The notes beneath the pieces were generated by a model that was given only the letters and a program-made list of their open reading frames with translations, was not told the origin of the DNA and did no database searches. A stretch of 64,000 nucleotides of DNA from Zobellia roscoffensis (GTDB lineage Bacteria; Bacteroidota; Bacteroidia; Flavobacteriales; Flavobacteriaceae): the NCBI RefSeq assembly GCF_015330165.1, contig NZ_JADDXT010000002.1:1982504-2046503 (forward strand). The letters are read 5' to 3'. Shown piece after piece: positions 28,901-37,350 of the stretch; positions within the stretch are counted from its first letter, which is position 1; each line of letters starts with the position of its first letter. Both the position numbers and the translations under genes were made by a program.

Positions 28901-29084
28901 TTAATGAATAATTTCCATCAAAATCTGTTTGTGCTCCAGTGGTCGAGCCTTTTATTACAACACTAGCTCCCGGTAAAGGGCCACTTGCATCGGAAACAGT
29001 TCCCGAAACATCTTGTGCCTGTGCTATGCCAAAGCCTAAAAAAGCCGCAACCATAACCAGGTTTTTGAGTAGCATAATCTTCAT
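25956..29084 (-). CDS. susC: SusC/RagA family TonB-linked outer-membrane transporter
   Basis: 1042 residues. Signal peptide (cleavage after AQAQ, ~residue 24), a CarboxypepD-regulatory-like domain (VSGTVSDASGPLPGASVVIK, about 25-100), the short SusC signature DEVVIIGYGS (TonB-box-like region), then the plug (SPEQLIQGKTAGVQISQGSG; SIRIRGTSS; NPLFVVDGVPL; LKDASATAIYGSRGANGVVI) and a ~750-residue barrel ending RPRTLTVGINVTF. Together with SusD it imports oligosaccharides in a TonB-dependent way. Its upstream region contains a perfect-arm palindrome (29178-29195) that is a good candidate for the LacI regulator encoded divergently at 29429. Confidence 0.95.
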   Translation of the reverse strand: MKIMLLKNLVMVAAFLGFGIAQAQDVSGTVSDASGPLPGASVVIKGSTTGAQTDFDGNYSLSDVPEGATLVFSYIGFATQEVPVNGQSTINVTLQEDAQALDEVVIIGYGSTTVKDATGSVASVTSEDFNKGVISSPEQLIQGKTAGVQISQGSGEPGSGVSIRIRGTSSVRSNNNPLFVVDGVPLPSGDTSSEGTNIGVGSSSARNPLSFLNPNDIESMSVLKDASATAIYGSRGANGVVIITTKSGKGGAEGGTWEFSSDLSFSKPAEEYDLLNRSQFLSAVDAFGGSATDFGSDTDWQDLVTRNSASTNNNLAYSRNYGSGNVRATFNYGKQFGVIKKSSQERITGRLNISQRFLEDKLKLDFQGTISRVNDEAPPLSGSAGSTGDLLGSAYSANPTWPASATFNPGDRINPLNLLDSWQSLNNTNRYLANLSASYNITDELTAKATVGYDKAEATREASLSANSFNVSRGAAGNGRGALNDLTNENRLFEFTVNYKKEFENSTLDVLGGFSYQDFNVRGRNVEGYGFASSDLNIMARDLSSASDILESRISGSYQQYGYAENIADGLFVNRLFPTTETDFLGEASIPVSSVFADTFDNTDELQSYFARVNYTIANKYLFTATVRADGSSKFGDNNQYGIFPSGAFAWKINEEDFIGDAVSTLKLRLNYGITGNQDGLGYGRFVRRERYSTATTTGNSNINDGGDINVPGIATVEFANPDLKWEETTQYGVGLDFGFANDRLNGSIDFYRKETKDLLLNIEAAQPSPQPTFFQNLDALVLNQGVEFALNYDFVQTEDFNWSAGFNVAYNKNEIQDFDGEIAAGTIRGAGLSNAFSQRLASGQPLFSFYLREFVGFDENGNPIHEGGNDNQKFVGKSALPDFTGGFSTSLNYKNWDASLYFNGQFGNYIYNNTANAFFTGGAIGSGNNVTQDVVGLAGEEGRFAEASVSTRFLEKGDFVRLQNASIGYNVPLSGEGCFDTMRLSLNAQNLFVITDYSGLDPEVSVSPAGADLLNGLPIAGIDYSSFPRPRTLTVGINVTF

Positions 29085-29177
29085 AAATAATTTGTTTTAA
29101 GTTGAGTTTAATTATAAGATAAAGTTAAAAGTATGCAAAAACGACGTTAATATCCATGAGTTTGCCTTAGTGACAAC

Positions 29178-29195
29178 CACGAAAACGGTTTCGTG
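29178..29195. promoter_or_regulatory. Candidate LacI-family operator
   Basis: CACGAAAACGGTTTCGTG: arms CACGAAA and TTTCGTG are exact inverted copies around the centre ACGG. An 18-base palindrome with a central CG is the usual LacI-family operator shape. It lies 94 bases before the susC start codon and 234 bases before the LacI-type gene. Binding by that regulator is inference from position and shape. Confidence 0.65.
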
Positions 29196-29213
29196 TTGAT
29201 AACTTTCGCAAAA

Positions 29214-29240
29214 TTCGATACTAATAAAAAATATATCGAA
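29214..29240. repeat. Inverted repeat TTCGATA - 13 bases - TATCGAA
   Basis: Seven-base perfect arms separated by an A-rich 13-base spacer, 19 bases to the right of the candidate LacI operator. It could be a second regulator site or an accidental AT-rich repeat. The 27-base span would place half-sites about two helical turns apart. Confidence 0.45.
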
Positions 29241-29428
29241 TAAATATGAAATAAATAATAAGGAGGGTTGAAAACGGGGAATTGATATGTAATTCCAAAT
29301 ATACAGATTTCATTTGAATTAAAAAATGGATGAAATTCAGTAATGATTTGTTAAGATTGTTAAAAAAAGTAGATCGTTGTCATTTGCCCATATTATAGTT
29401 TAATTTCACTACCAAAAGTTAATAAGAT

Positions 29429-30460
29429 TTGAAGCGAAAGATTACCTTAAAACAAATAGCAAGAGAATTAGAGGTATCTATTTCTACCGTGTCAAAAGCG
29501 TTAAAAGATAGTGACGAGATAAGTACAGATACCAAACAAAAGGTAAAAGCCTTTGCTAAACTTTATAATTATAGACCTAATAAAATAGCCTTAAGCTTAA
29601 AAAATAGGAGAACAAAAAACATAGGGGTAGTTATTCCAGATATTGTACATCATTTTTTTACGACCGTTTTTAGGGGTATTGAAAAGTATGCCAACCAACA
29701 TGGCTATAATGTAGTGGTGTGCGTGTCAGATGAGTCATATGAGAAAGAGGTATTCAATATGGAGCTTTTGGCCAATGGTAGTATTGATGGTTTTATAATG
29801 TCCGTATCTGCGGAGACACAACAAAAAAACAATTTCAGTCATTTAAAGGAGGTCATGGAACAGGGGATTCCTTTAGTTTTGTTTGATCGGGTAATTGATG
29901 AGATTGAGTGCGATAAAGTGGTGATGAACGATGAGGAGATTGCCTATGAAGCAACAGCGAAAATGTTGGCCGAGGGCAAGAAGAAAATTGCATTGGTCAC
30001 TACTGAAAGTTATTTTAATGTTAGTGAAAAGAGAGCAGAAGGTTATAAAAAAGCTCTTCTTGACCATAACATAGCTTATGATGAAAAGTTAACCTTAGTT
30101 TTGCCTTTTAAAGGAATAGAAGAAACTTATATAGAGACCTTTGTTGAAAACGAAAGTTTTGATGGGGTGTTGTGCGTTAATGAGATTTTTGCTGTACTAT
30201 TTATGGGTGCGGTCCAAAAGAAGGGACTTAAGATTCCAGAAGATGTCTCGGTAATTGGTTTTACTGACGGGCTTTTATCACGATATTCAACCCCTGCATT
30301 AACCACCATAGCACAACACGGTGACAAAATGGGGCAAATTGCAGCCAAAATGTTGATTGAGAAACTTGAAAATGAAATTGGTTTTCATGAAGAAGAAGTT
30401 TATAGAACTGAAATCATAGAGGCAACCCTCATTGAAAGAGGTTCAACTATAAACAAATAG
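29429..30460 (+). CDS. LacI-family transcriptional regulator of the alpha-glucan locus
   Basis: 343 residues. The start must be TTG at 29429: the preceding in-frame codons run into TAA at 29423 and the helix-turn-helix begins at once (TLKQIARELEVSISTVSKAL, residues 5-24). The hinge helix RPNKIALSLKNRRTKNIGVV is followed by the periplasmic-binding-protein-like sensor fold (DIVHHFFTTVFRGIEKYANQHGYNVVV; VIGFTDGLLSRYSTPALTTI). It likely represses or activates susCD and the downstream genes in response to maltose or a related sugar. Direct downstream genes pgmB and GH65 match the regulator-plus-catabolism arrangement of flavobacterial maltose loci. Confidence 0.9.
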   Translation: MKRKITLKQIARELEVSISTVSKALKDSDEISTDTKQKVKAFAKLYNYRPNKIALSLKNRRTKNIGVVIPDIVHHFFTTVFRGIEKYANQHGYNVVVCVSDESYEKEVFNMELLANGSIDGFIMSVSAETQQKNNFSHLKEVMEQGIPLVLFDRVIDEIECDKVVMNDEEIAYEATAKMLAEGKKKIALVTTESYFNVSEKRAEGYKKALLDHNIAYDEKLTLVLPFKGIEETYIETFVENESFDGVLCVNEIFAVLFMGAVQKKGLKIPEDVSVIGFTDGLLSRYSTPALTTIAQHGDKMGQIAAKMLIEKLENEIGFHEEEVYRTEIIEATLIERGSTINK

Positions 30461-30532
30461 ATTGCGTAAAAGGTCTGATGATGTTGCTAGATTCAATTCT
30501 AAACGATTAAAAATATTAATAATTTAAATTAC

Positions 30533-31195
30533 ATGAGTACATCAGCATTTATATTTGATCTTGACGGCGTTATTGTAGATACCGCTAAATACCATTACCT
30601 GGCTTGGAAGAAACTTGCCAATGAACTGGGTTTTGAATTTACAAAAGAACAGAATGAACTTTTTAAGGGTGTAAGTCGCAAACGATGTTTAGAAATTCTT
30701 CTTGATATAGGAGGTGTCACGGCAACTCAAGAAGAGTTCAATAAATATATGATAGAAAAGAACGAGGACTATCTTGAGTACATAGAAAAGATGAACGAAT
30801 CTGAAATTCTGCCGGATGTACCTAAGGTTCTGGATTTTCTAAAGGAAAACAATATTCCTATTGCTTTGGGCTCGGCAAGCAAAAATGCTCGTCCTATTTT
30901 GGAAAAAGTAAAACTATTGTCTTATTTTGATGCCATTGTAGATGGTAACGATGTAACAAAAGCAAAGCCCGATCCAGAAGTCTTTCTGATTGCGGCCAAT
31001 AAGTTAGAAACATCACCTGAGAAATGTATTGTTTTTGAGGATGCCGTGGCAGGAATACAAGCGGCAAACAATGCTAATATGGTAAGTATTGGTATAGGTG
31101 ATGCCCAAATTCTTTCTGAAGCAGATCATAATTTCAATGACTTTACAGAGATGAGTCTTGATTTTTTGAAAAGTTTAATGTCACCAGAAGCGTAA
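30533..31195 (+). CDS. pgmB: Beta-phosphoglucomutase
   Basis: 220 residues, HAD superfamily subclass I. Nucleophile and acid/base Asps are Asp9 and Asp11 in FDLDGVIVDT; cap region contains FKGVSRKRCLEILL; motif II is LGSASKN; motif III Lys in TKAKPDPEVF; motif IV VFEDAVAGIQAA. It interconverts beta-glucose-1-phosphate and glucose-6-phosphate. Placement directly before the GH65 phosphorylase, which releases beta-glucose-1-phosphate, gives strong functional support. It lies 72 bases after the LacI gene, in the same direction. Confidence 0.93.
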   Translation: MSTSAFIFDLDGVIVDTAKYHYLAWKKLANELGFEFTKEQNELFKGVSRKRCLEILLDIGGVTATQEEFNKYMIEKNEDYLEYIEKMNESEILPDVPKVLDFLKENNIPIALGSASKNARPILEKVKLLSYFDAIVDGNDVTKAKPDPEVFLIAANKLETSPEKCIVFEDAVAGIQAANNANMVSIGIGDAQILSEADHNFNDFTEMSLDFLKSLMSPEA

Positions 31196-31230
31196 GTTCA
31201 TTCTCTTTTCACCCCTAAATTTTAAACGAA

Positions 31231-33528
31231 ATGCAAGAGTATATAAAAGCCGATCCTTGGTCAATAATTGAAGAGGGTTTTGATAAGGAATTAGTTAAAT
31301 CTTCCGAAAGTATTTTCAGTATTGGTAATGGAGCCATGGGGCAACGGGCTAATTTTGAAGAAAACTATACAGGAGATACCTTTCAAGGAAGCTATATAGC
31401 AGGAGTTTACTATCCCGATAAAACCCGTGTGGGCTGGTGGAAAAATGGCTACCCTGAATATTTTGCTAAAGTTTTGAATGCGCCCAATTGGATTGGTGTT
31501 GAGGTTTTTGTAAACGGGGAGCCTCTGGATTTAAACACCTGTAAAAAGGTGATAGGTTTCAGTAGAGAGTTGAACATGAAAGAGGGTTGGTATAAACGTC
31601 AATTTAAGGCTGTTCTACCAAATGATGTAAAAATTTCAGTGAAAGTCACTCGTTTTTTATCCATTGACTTGGATGAGGTTGGTGCTATTAATTATGAAAT
31701 TATACCTGAGAATGGCGATGTTGAAATCAAGTTTGTGCCCTATCTAGATAGTGGTATTACTAATGAAGATTCTAACTGGGACGATAAATTTTGGAATACC
31801 ACTTCGGTTACTTCAGAAGGTAATAAAGCGTTTATTGAAGCGCACACCATGAAAACCAATTTCGAAACCTGCACTTTTATGGAAAGCAGGTTGTTTGTTG
31901 ATGGGAAAGTCATAGAAAATAACCCAACGGAGCAAAAAGATGAATTACGCATCGCTCACGAGTATGTTCAAACTGTAAAGCAGGGTGAAACTGTAGCGCT
32001 TCATAAATTTGGTGGATACACGGTTGCTAGAAACCATAAAGCATTGGTAGAAGCTTCAACGAAAGCTTTGAAAAAAGCGGTTGATTTTGGTTTTGATGCC
32101 CTATTGGATAAACAAAAACAGGCTTGGGCCAAAATTTGGGAGATGAGTGATATCACTATTCAAGGTGATGTAAAAGCACAGCAAGGAATTCGGTTTAATA
32201 TATTTCAATTGAATCAGACCTATTTAGGTAAGGATTCCAGATTAAATATTGGCCCTAAAGGATTCACCGGTGAAAAATACGGCGGTAGTACCTATTGGGA
32301 CACAGAGGCATATTGCATACCATTCTACATGGCAACCAAAGACCAAAATGTAGCGCGTAGCTTGTTGAAATATAGATATAACCATCTAGATAAAGCAATT
32401 GAAAATGCTCAAAAATTAGGTTTTTCTAACGGAGCGGCTCTTTATCCTATGGTTACCATGAACGGTGAAGAATGCCACAACGAATGGGAAATTACTTTTG
32501 AGGAGATTCACCGTAACGGAGCAATTGCTTTTGCTATATTTAACTATTACAGATTTACGGGCGATTATTCCTATATCCCAGAAATGGGACTTGAGGTCTT
32601 AATTGGTATCGCACGTTTCTGGCACCAAAGAGCAAGTTTCTCAGCCGATAAAAATAAGTATGTCATTTTGGGTGTAACGGGTCCTAATGAGTATGAGAAC
32701 AACGTTAATAATAACTGGTATACCAACTATTTGGCTAAATGGTGTATTGATTTTGCAGTAGAGCAACTACAGAAAGTTGATGATGGTTACAATGAAGACT
32801 ACCTTCGTGTCATTGGTAAAACTAAGTTGACGGATAACGAGGTTTCACAATGGGAAAAGGTTGCGAATAACATGTATTTTCCATATTCGGAAGATAAAAA
32901 GGTCTTTTTACAGCAAGATGGCTTTTTAGATAAAGAGCTAATTACGGTTAGCGATCTTCCTAAAGCCCAAAGACCCATTAACCAAAAGTGGAGCTGGGAC
33001 CGTATTTTGCGCTCTCCATACATTAAACAGGCAGATGTACTTCAAGGGTTTTATTTCTTTGAAGATCATTTCTCTGAGGAAGAACTAGAGAAGCATTTTG
33101 ACTTTTATGAACCATTTACGGTGCATGAATCATCGCTTTCACCATGTGTACATAGCATACAAGCGGCAAAATTGAATCGAATGCAACAGGCGTATACATT
33201 TTACCTTAGAACATCTCGGTTAGATTTGGATGATTATAATAAGGAAGTTGAAGAAGGTCTACACATTACTTCTATGGCGGGTACTTGGATGAGTATTGTA
33301 GAAGGTTTTGGAGGAATGAGGGTCGTGGATGATAAACTTTCATTTGAGCCTAAAATACCGGAGCAATGGGAAGCGTATTCCTTTAAAATTAACTTTAGAG
33401 ACCGAATTTTAAAAGTGACGGTTAAAAAAGATAGCACTGAATTGTTGTTGACTGGTCAAGAAGATATGTCAATCCGTTTGAAAGGAGAGCGAATCGTTTT
33501 ACAACCAAATACGGTTAAGGTAGTATAA
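31231..33528 (+). CDS. GH65 inverting phosphorylase, probably maltose phosphorylase
   Basis: 765 residues, the usual GH65 length. N-terminal beta-sandwich begins SSESIFSIGNGAMGQRANFEE, then helical linker, (alpha/alpha)6 barrel with GEKYGGSTYWDTEAYCIPFY, VTGPNEYENNVNNNW with the general acid at Glu487, and QGFYFFEDHFSEEELEKHFD; the phosphate site phrase STLSPCVHS appears as SSLSPCVHS. The Glu number equals the one known from Lactobacillus brevis maltose phosphorylase. It splits maltose with phosphate into glucose and beta-glucose-1-phosphate in the cytoplasm (no signal peptide). Trehalose, kojibiose or nigerose phosphorylase activity cannot be excluded, but the HxxNE-containing loop ECHNEWEITFEEIHRNGAI and the GH13 neighbour favour maltose. 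Next gene starts 4 bases later. Confidence 0.9.
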   Translation: MQEYIKADPWSIIEEGFDKELVKSSESIFSIGNGAMGQRANFEENYTGDTFQGSYIAGVYYPDKTRVGWWKNGYPEYFAKVLNAPNWIGVEVFVNGEPLDLNTCKKVIGFSRELNMKEGWYKRQFKAVLPNDVKISVKVTRFLSIDLDEVGAINYEIIPENGDVEIKFVPYLDSGITNEDSNWDDKFWNTTSVTSEGNKAFIEAHTMKTNFETCTFMESRLFVDGKVIENNPTEQKDELRIAHEYVQTVKQGETVALHKFGGYTVARNHKALVEASTKALKKAVDFGFDALLDKQKQAWAKIWEMSDITIQGDVKAQQGIRFNIFQLNQTYLGKDSRLNIGPKGFTGEKYGGSTYWDTEAYCIPFYMATKDQNVARSLLKYRYNHLDKAIENAQKLGFSNGAALYPMVTMNGEECHNEWEITFEEIHRNGAIAFAIFNYYRFTGDYSYIPEMGLEVLIGIARFWHQRASFSADKNKYVILGVTGPNEYENNVNNNWYTNYLAKWCIDFAVEQLQKVDDGYNEDYLRVIGKTKLTDNEVSQWEKVANNMYFPYSEDKKVFLQQDGFLDKELITVSDLPKAQRPINQKWSWDRILRSPYIKQADVLQGFYFFEDHFSEEELEKHFDFYEPFTVHESSLSPCVHSIQAAKLNRMQQAYTFYLRTSRLDLDDYNKEVEEGLHITSMAGTWMSIVEGFGGMRVVDDKLSFEPKIPEQWEAYSFKINFRDRILKVTVKKDSTELLLTGQEDMSIRLKGERIVLQPNTVKVV

Positions 33529-33532
33529 GTTT

Positions 33533-35311
33533 ATGGCAGAAAATAAAAAACAGGTTGTATATCATGTATTCACAAGATTGTTCGGTAACACTAATACCAC
33601 GAATAAACCATGGGGTACTATTGAGGATAACGGTGTAGGTAAGTTTACTGACTTCACCAAAAAGGCACTCCAAGAAATCAAAAAATTGGGTGTTACTCAT
33701 ATTTGGTATACAGGTGTCCCACATCATGCTGTAATCAATGATTATACGGCACACGGAATTTCTAATGATGATCCAGATGTGGTTAAAGGTAGAGCAGGTT
33801 CTCCCTATGCCGTTAAGGATTATTACAGTGTGAATCCTGATTTGGCCAAAAATCCAGAAAACCGTCTTAAAGAGTTTCAAAACTTAATTAGCCGTACGCA
33901 TAAAGAAGGGCTTAAAGTTATTATTGATATCGTTCCCAATCATGTGGCACGCAAGTATGAAGGCGGTGCTACACCTAAAGGTAAAGAGCCTTTTGGAGCT
34001 TCCGATGATACGTCTGTTGAATACCATCGTGATAATAATTTCTATTACATTCCCGGTACTCCTTTTCAAGTTCCTGAATGGAGAGATGGTTATGTACCCT
34101 TAGGAGGCGAGAAACATGAGGGTGTAGACCATAAATTCTCCGAAAACCCTGCAAAATGGACGGGTAATGGCTCACGTTTAGCTAAACCTGATTTCAATGA
34201 TTGGTATGAAACCGTAAAAATAAATTATGGAGTACGCCCAGATGGTCATTATGACTTTGATGTACTTCCAGATGATTTTGGTGGAAAAGATCATAAAACC
34301 CATTTTGAATTTTGGAACGAACGATCTGTGCCAGATTCTTGGGTGAAATTTAAAGATATTGCCCTGTATTGGACGGAAATGGGTGTAGATGGCTTCCGGT
34401 ATGATATGGCTGAAATGGTTCCGGTGGAGTTTTGGAGTTATATGAACTCCAACATTAAAATGAAAAATCCCGATACCTTTTTAATGGCCGAGGTTTATAA
34501 CCCGTATGAGTACCGCAATTATATTTTTAAGGGCAAAATGGACTATCTCTACGATAAAGTAGAAATGTACGATTCTTTAAAAAGCATCATGCAGGGCGAT
34601 GGGTGGACGGACCATATACCAGTAATCAAAAATGGTACGCAAGATATTGAACATCATTTGTTACATTTCTTGGAAAACCATGATGAGCAGCGTATTGCCT
34701 CGCCTGATTTTGCAGGAGATGCTAACAAGGGTAAACCGGCAATGGTGGTTTCGGCTACTATGACTACGGCGCCATTAATGATTTATTTTGGGCAAGAAGT
34801 GGGTGAGCCTGCTGCAGAAAATGCGGGTTTCGGCAGTTCTACAAGAACATCAATTTTTGATTATATCGGTGTTCCGCACCATCAGCGTTGGGTAAATAAT
34901 AAAAAGTTTGATGGGGGGCAGCTTTCCGAAGATGAAGCCGACTTACGCGATTTTTATCGGCGATTGTTGAATTTTACGGTCAATAGTAGTGCATTAATGG
35001 GTGCATACCAAGATATTCATTTTTATAATAGGGACCATGCGGAATATTACAATCACCATGTGCTTTCGTATGTACGTTGGTCGGATAATGAGAAACTAAT
35101 CGTCATCTCTAATTTTGATGCTAACGATTGGTTCGGTTTTGAATTAAAACTTCCTGAAAATATCGTTCAAGAATGGCAATTGTCTGACGGGAATCATACC
35201 ATTACCGATGCACTTTACGGAGTAGAAAAGACTTTGAAAGTTGAAAATGGTTCCGCTCAGGTTCGTATTGATATCAATCCTTTAGAATCCTTTGTTTTCA
35301 GTGTAAAATAG
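33533..35311 (+). CDS. GH13 alpha-amylase family glycosidase, cytoplasmic
   Basis: 592 residues without signal peptide. Conserved GH13 regions: DIVPNHVARKYEG (region I), GVDGFRYDMAEMVP with nucleophile Asp291 (II), FLMAEVYN with acid/base Glu320 (III), LENHDEQRIAS with Asp384 (IV). There is a C-terminal beta domain (EKLIVISNFDANDWFGFELKL). The protein probably shortens imported maltodextrins to maltose for the GH65 enzyme, given the 4-base spacing and co-direction. Whether it hydrolyses or transglycosylates cannot be told. The locus lacks the GH31 or GH97 alpha-glucosidase often found beside SusCD in Bacteroidetes. Confidence 0.9.
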   Translation: MAENKKQVVYHVFTRLFGNTNTTNKPWGTIEDNGVGKFTDFTKKALQEIKKLGVTHIWYTGVPHHAVINDYTAHGISNDDPDVVKGRAGSPYAVKDYYSVNPDLAKNPENRLKEFQNLISRTHKEGLKVIIDIVPNHVARKYEGGATPKGKEPFGASDDTSVEYHRDNNFYYIPGTPFQVPEWRDGYVPLGGEKHEGVDHKFSENPAKWTGNGSRLAKPDFNDWYETVKINYGVRPDGHYDFDVLPDDFGGKDHKTHFEFWNERSVPDSWVKFKDIALYWTEMGVDGFRYDMAEMVPVEFWSYMNSNIKMKNPDTFLMAEVYNPYEYRNYIFKGKMDYLYDKVEMYDSLKSIMQGDGWTDHIPVIKNGTQDIEHHLLHFLENHDEQRIASPDFAGDANKGKPAMVVSATMTTAPLMIYFGQEVGEPAAENAGFGSSTRTSIFDYIGVPHHQRWVNNKKFDGGQLSEDEADLRDFYRRLLNFTVNSSALMGAYQDIHFYNRDHAEYYNHHVLSYVRWSDNEKLIVISNFDANDWFGFELKLPENIVQEWQLSDGNHTITDALYGVEKTLKVENGSAQVRIDINPLESFVFSVK

Positions 35312-35317
35312 AATCTA

Positions 35318-36067
35318 ATGAACAAATTATCCATTCTGTTTATCTTTTGCGTTTTAGTTGTATCGAGTTGTATGGAAAATAAGAAACCGCTTGTTATTGG
35401 TCATCGGGGAGCAATGGGCCATGAAACCGAAAATACTATTGCCTCTATCGAAAAGGCTATGGAAATGGGTGTGGATATGCTTGAAATAGACGTTTTCAAA
35501 ATAAAAAGCGGAGAAATCGTTGTTTTTCATGATGACACGGTAGAACGCCTGACCGATGGAAAAGGTGAAATAGAAAATTATACTTTGGCCGAATTAAAAG
35601 CATTGAAGGTCGAAGGCGGACATCAAATACCAACACTTCAAGAGGTGTTGGATGTGATGGGCGGAAAAACCGAACTTAACATTGAGTTGAAGGGCAGAAA
35701 TACGGCAACTGACGTAAATAGAATGATAGAGGCGGAAGTGAACTCCGGAAAATGGAGGCTCAACGATTTTATAATTTCCAGTTTTGAGTGGGATGAGTTG
35801 CGGGATATTCGAAAAGCCAATTCAGAGGTGAGGATTGCCATTCTGATCGGTGAGAATCCCCTTGATGCTCTTGAAGTCGGAAAAGAGTTAAATGCCGAAG
35901 CAATCAATCCTAGTTTCAAACAACTTACTGCGGAGAATAACGTAAAAATAAAAGAAGCGGGTTTCAAAATTTTTCCTTGGACGGTAAATGAGCCTCAAGA
36001 TATTCTACAAATGAAACGCTTTGGCGTAGACGGTATCATTACCAATTATCCTGAACGCGTAAATTAA
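35318..36067 (+). CDS. Glycerophosphodiester phosphodiesterase, lipoprotein
   Basis: 249 residues with lipoprotein signal ending VSSC (Cys18). GDPD motifs: GHRGAMGHETENT (catalytic His and Arg), MLEIDVFKIKSGEIVVFHDD (metal Glu/Asp and second His), ELNIELKG, and the C-terminal KIFPWTVNEPQDILQMKRFGVDGIITNYPE. It cleaves glycerophosphodiesters to glycerol-3-phosphate and an alcohol, from a periplasm- or surface-facing anchor. It starts 6 bases after the GH13 gene, so may be carried on the same transcript although there is no metabolic link to glucan use. Its stop overlaps the next start by one base. Confidence 0.9.
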   Translation: MNKLSILFIFCVLVVSSCMENKKPLVIGHRGAMGHETENTIASIEKAMEMGVDMLEIDVFKIKSGEIVVFHDDTVERLTDGKGEIENYTLAELKALKVEGGHQIPTLQEVLDVMGGKTELNIELKGRNTATDVNRMIEAEVNSGKWRLNDFIISSFEWDELRDIRKANSEVRIAILIGENPLDALEVGKELNAEAINPSFKQLTAENNVKIKEAGFKIFPWTVNEPQDILQMKRFGVDGIITNYPERVN

Positions 36068-37350
36068 TGTTTGATGTTATAGTTATAGGTGGTGGTGCGG
36101 CCGGGTTTTATACAGCAATTCATATTGCAGAGGCAAAACCCCATCTTAAAATAGCAATTCTAGAACGTGGTAAAGACGTGCTAGGCAAAGTAAAAGTATC
36201 TGGTGGGGGACGTTGTAATGTTACCCATGCAGAATTTGACCCTCGTGAACTAACTAAAAACTATCCTAGAGGAGAAAAAGAGCTTTTAGGTCCTTTTCAC
36301 ACGTATTGTAGCGGTGATACGGTCGGTTTTTTTGAGGAGAGGGGTATAACACTAAAAATAGAGTCTGATGGGCGTATGTTTCCTGAATCGGATTCTTCAC
36401 AAACTATTATCGATTGCTTTTTAAACGAAGCAGAACGTTTGGGCATAAAAATACTGAAGCATAGTGCAGTTTCCAAAATTGAAAAAGTTCAGTCGGAGGA
36501 CAATGCTGAGGGATGGAAAATCACCACGATAAAACATAGCTACAAGTGCCAAAAATTGGTCGTGGCTACTGGAAGCAATCCTAAAATATGGAAGCTTTTA
36601 GAAAAATTAGGTCATACTATTGTACCAGCAGTACCTTCTCTGTTTACCTTTAATTGTAAGGACGAACGAATTTCTGGTATTCCAGGGGTAAGTACAATGG
36701 CGCAAGTTGAAGTATTTGAGAATAAGTTGTACCAATCAAAAGTTACCACGCAGTTAAAAAGTAAGAATACTAAATCGGCTCTGTTAACTTCTGATGGACC
36801 GTTATTGATAACCCATTGGGGTTTGAGTGGTCCTGCTATTTTAAAATTATCGGCTTGGGGTGCACGCTTGTTAAGTGGAATGGAATACCGGTTTAAAATA
36901 CGTGTGAACTGGTTGCCGGAGTATAATTTTGACGGTCTAATGGGTTTGCTTTCTGAAATTAAGGATGTTGAAGCAAAGAAAACAGTTTTACGAACCAAAG
37001 CTGTAGAAGTACCACGGCGCTTATGGACAAACCTGGTCAGAGCATCAGGTATTGCGGAAACCGATAAATGGGCTGAGGTGACCAAGGTTCAAATGGAAAA
37101 ATTAGCACGGCAACTTACTGAATGTGAGCTAAAAATAGAAGGGAAAAGCACCTTCAAAGAAGAATTTGTTACCGCTGGTGGCATTGACTTGAAAGAAGTA
37201 AATTTTAAAACGTACGAAAGTAAAAAACTACCTGGAATGTACTTTGCTGGTGAGGTCATTAATATAGATGCCATCACAGGAGGGTTTAATTTTCAAAATG
37301 CTTGGACGGGTGGTTATATTGCCGCGAAAGCCTTAGTTAATAGCTTTTGA
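36067..37350 (+). CDS. NAD(P)/FAD-dependent oxidoreductase, BaiN/HI0933 (YhiN) family
   Basis: 427 residues. Rossmann start VIGGGAAGFYTAIHIAE with downstream acidic strand end ILERG, then GKVKVSGGGRCNVTH, the hallmark of the HI0933 family, an ATG motif (VVATGSNPKIW), LLITHWGLSGPAILKLSAWG, and the C-terminal TAGGIDLKEV plus LPGMYFAGEVINIDAITGGFNFQNAWTGGY. Flavin-dependent reductase of unknown physiological substrate. It starts on the last base of the GDPD stop and is followed immediately by the DUF1697 gene. Confidence 0.9.
   Translation: MFDVIVIGGGAAGFYTAIHIAEAKPHLKIAILERGKDVLGKVKVSGGGRCNVTHAEFDPRELTKNYPRGEKELLGPFHTYCSGDTVGFFEERGITLKIESDGRMFPESDSSQTIIDCFLNEAERLGIKILKHSAVSKIEKVQSEDNAEGWKITTIKHSYKCQKLVVATGSNPKIWKLLEKLGHTIVPAVPSLFTFNCKDERISGIPGVSTMAQVEVFENKLYQSKVTTQLKSKNTKSALLTSDGPLLITHWGLSGPAILKLSAWGARLLSGMEYRFKIRVNWLPEYNFDGLMGLLSEIKDVEAKKTVLRTKAVEVPRRLWTNLVRASGIAETDKWAEVTKVQMEKLARQLTECELKIEGKSTFKEEFVTAGGIDLKEVNFKTYESKKLPGMYFAGEVINIDAITGGFNFQNAWTGGYIAAKALVNSF

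Larger units (their letters stand above)
29085..29428. promoter_or_regulatory. Divergent control region between susC and the LacI regulator
   Basis: 344 bases with no gene. It holds the LacI-type palindrome 29178-29195 and an inverted repeat at 29214-29240, plus a TAGTTTAA element at 29394-29403 that is a 7-of-8 match to the -7 box in front of the regulator. Both transcription units of the glucan locus start from this segment, so it is the natural point of shared control. Confidence 0.6.

Noticed and set aside
36612..37085. 157-codon open frame antisense to the HI0933-type flavoprotein
   Set aside because: No recognisable family or start context; it lies wholly inside a strongly supported gene, so is a shadow.
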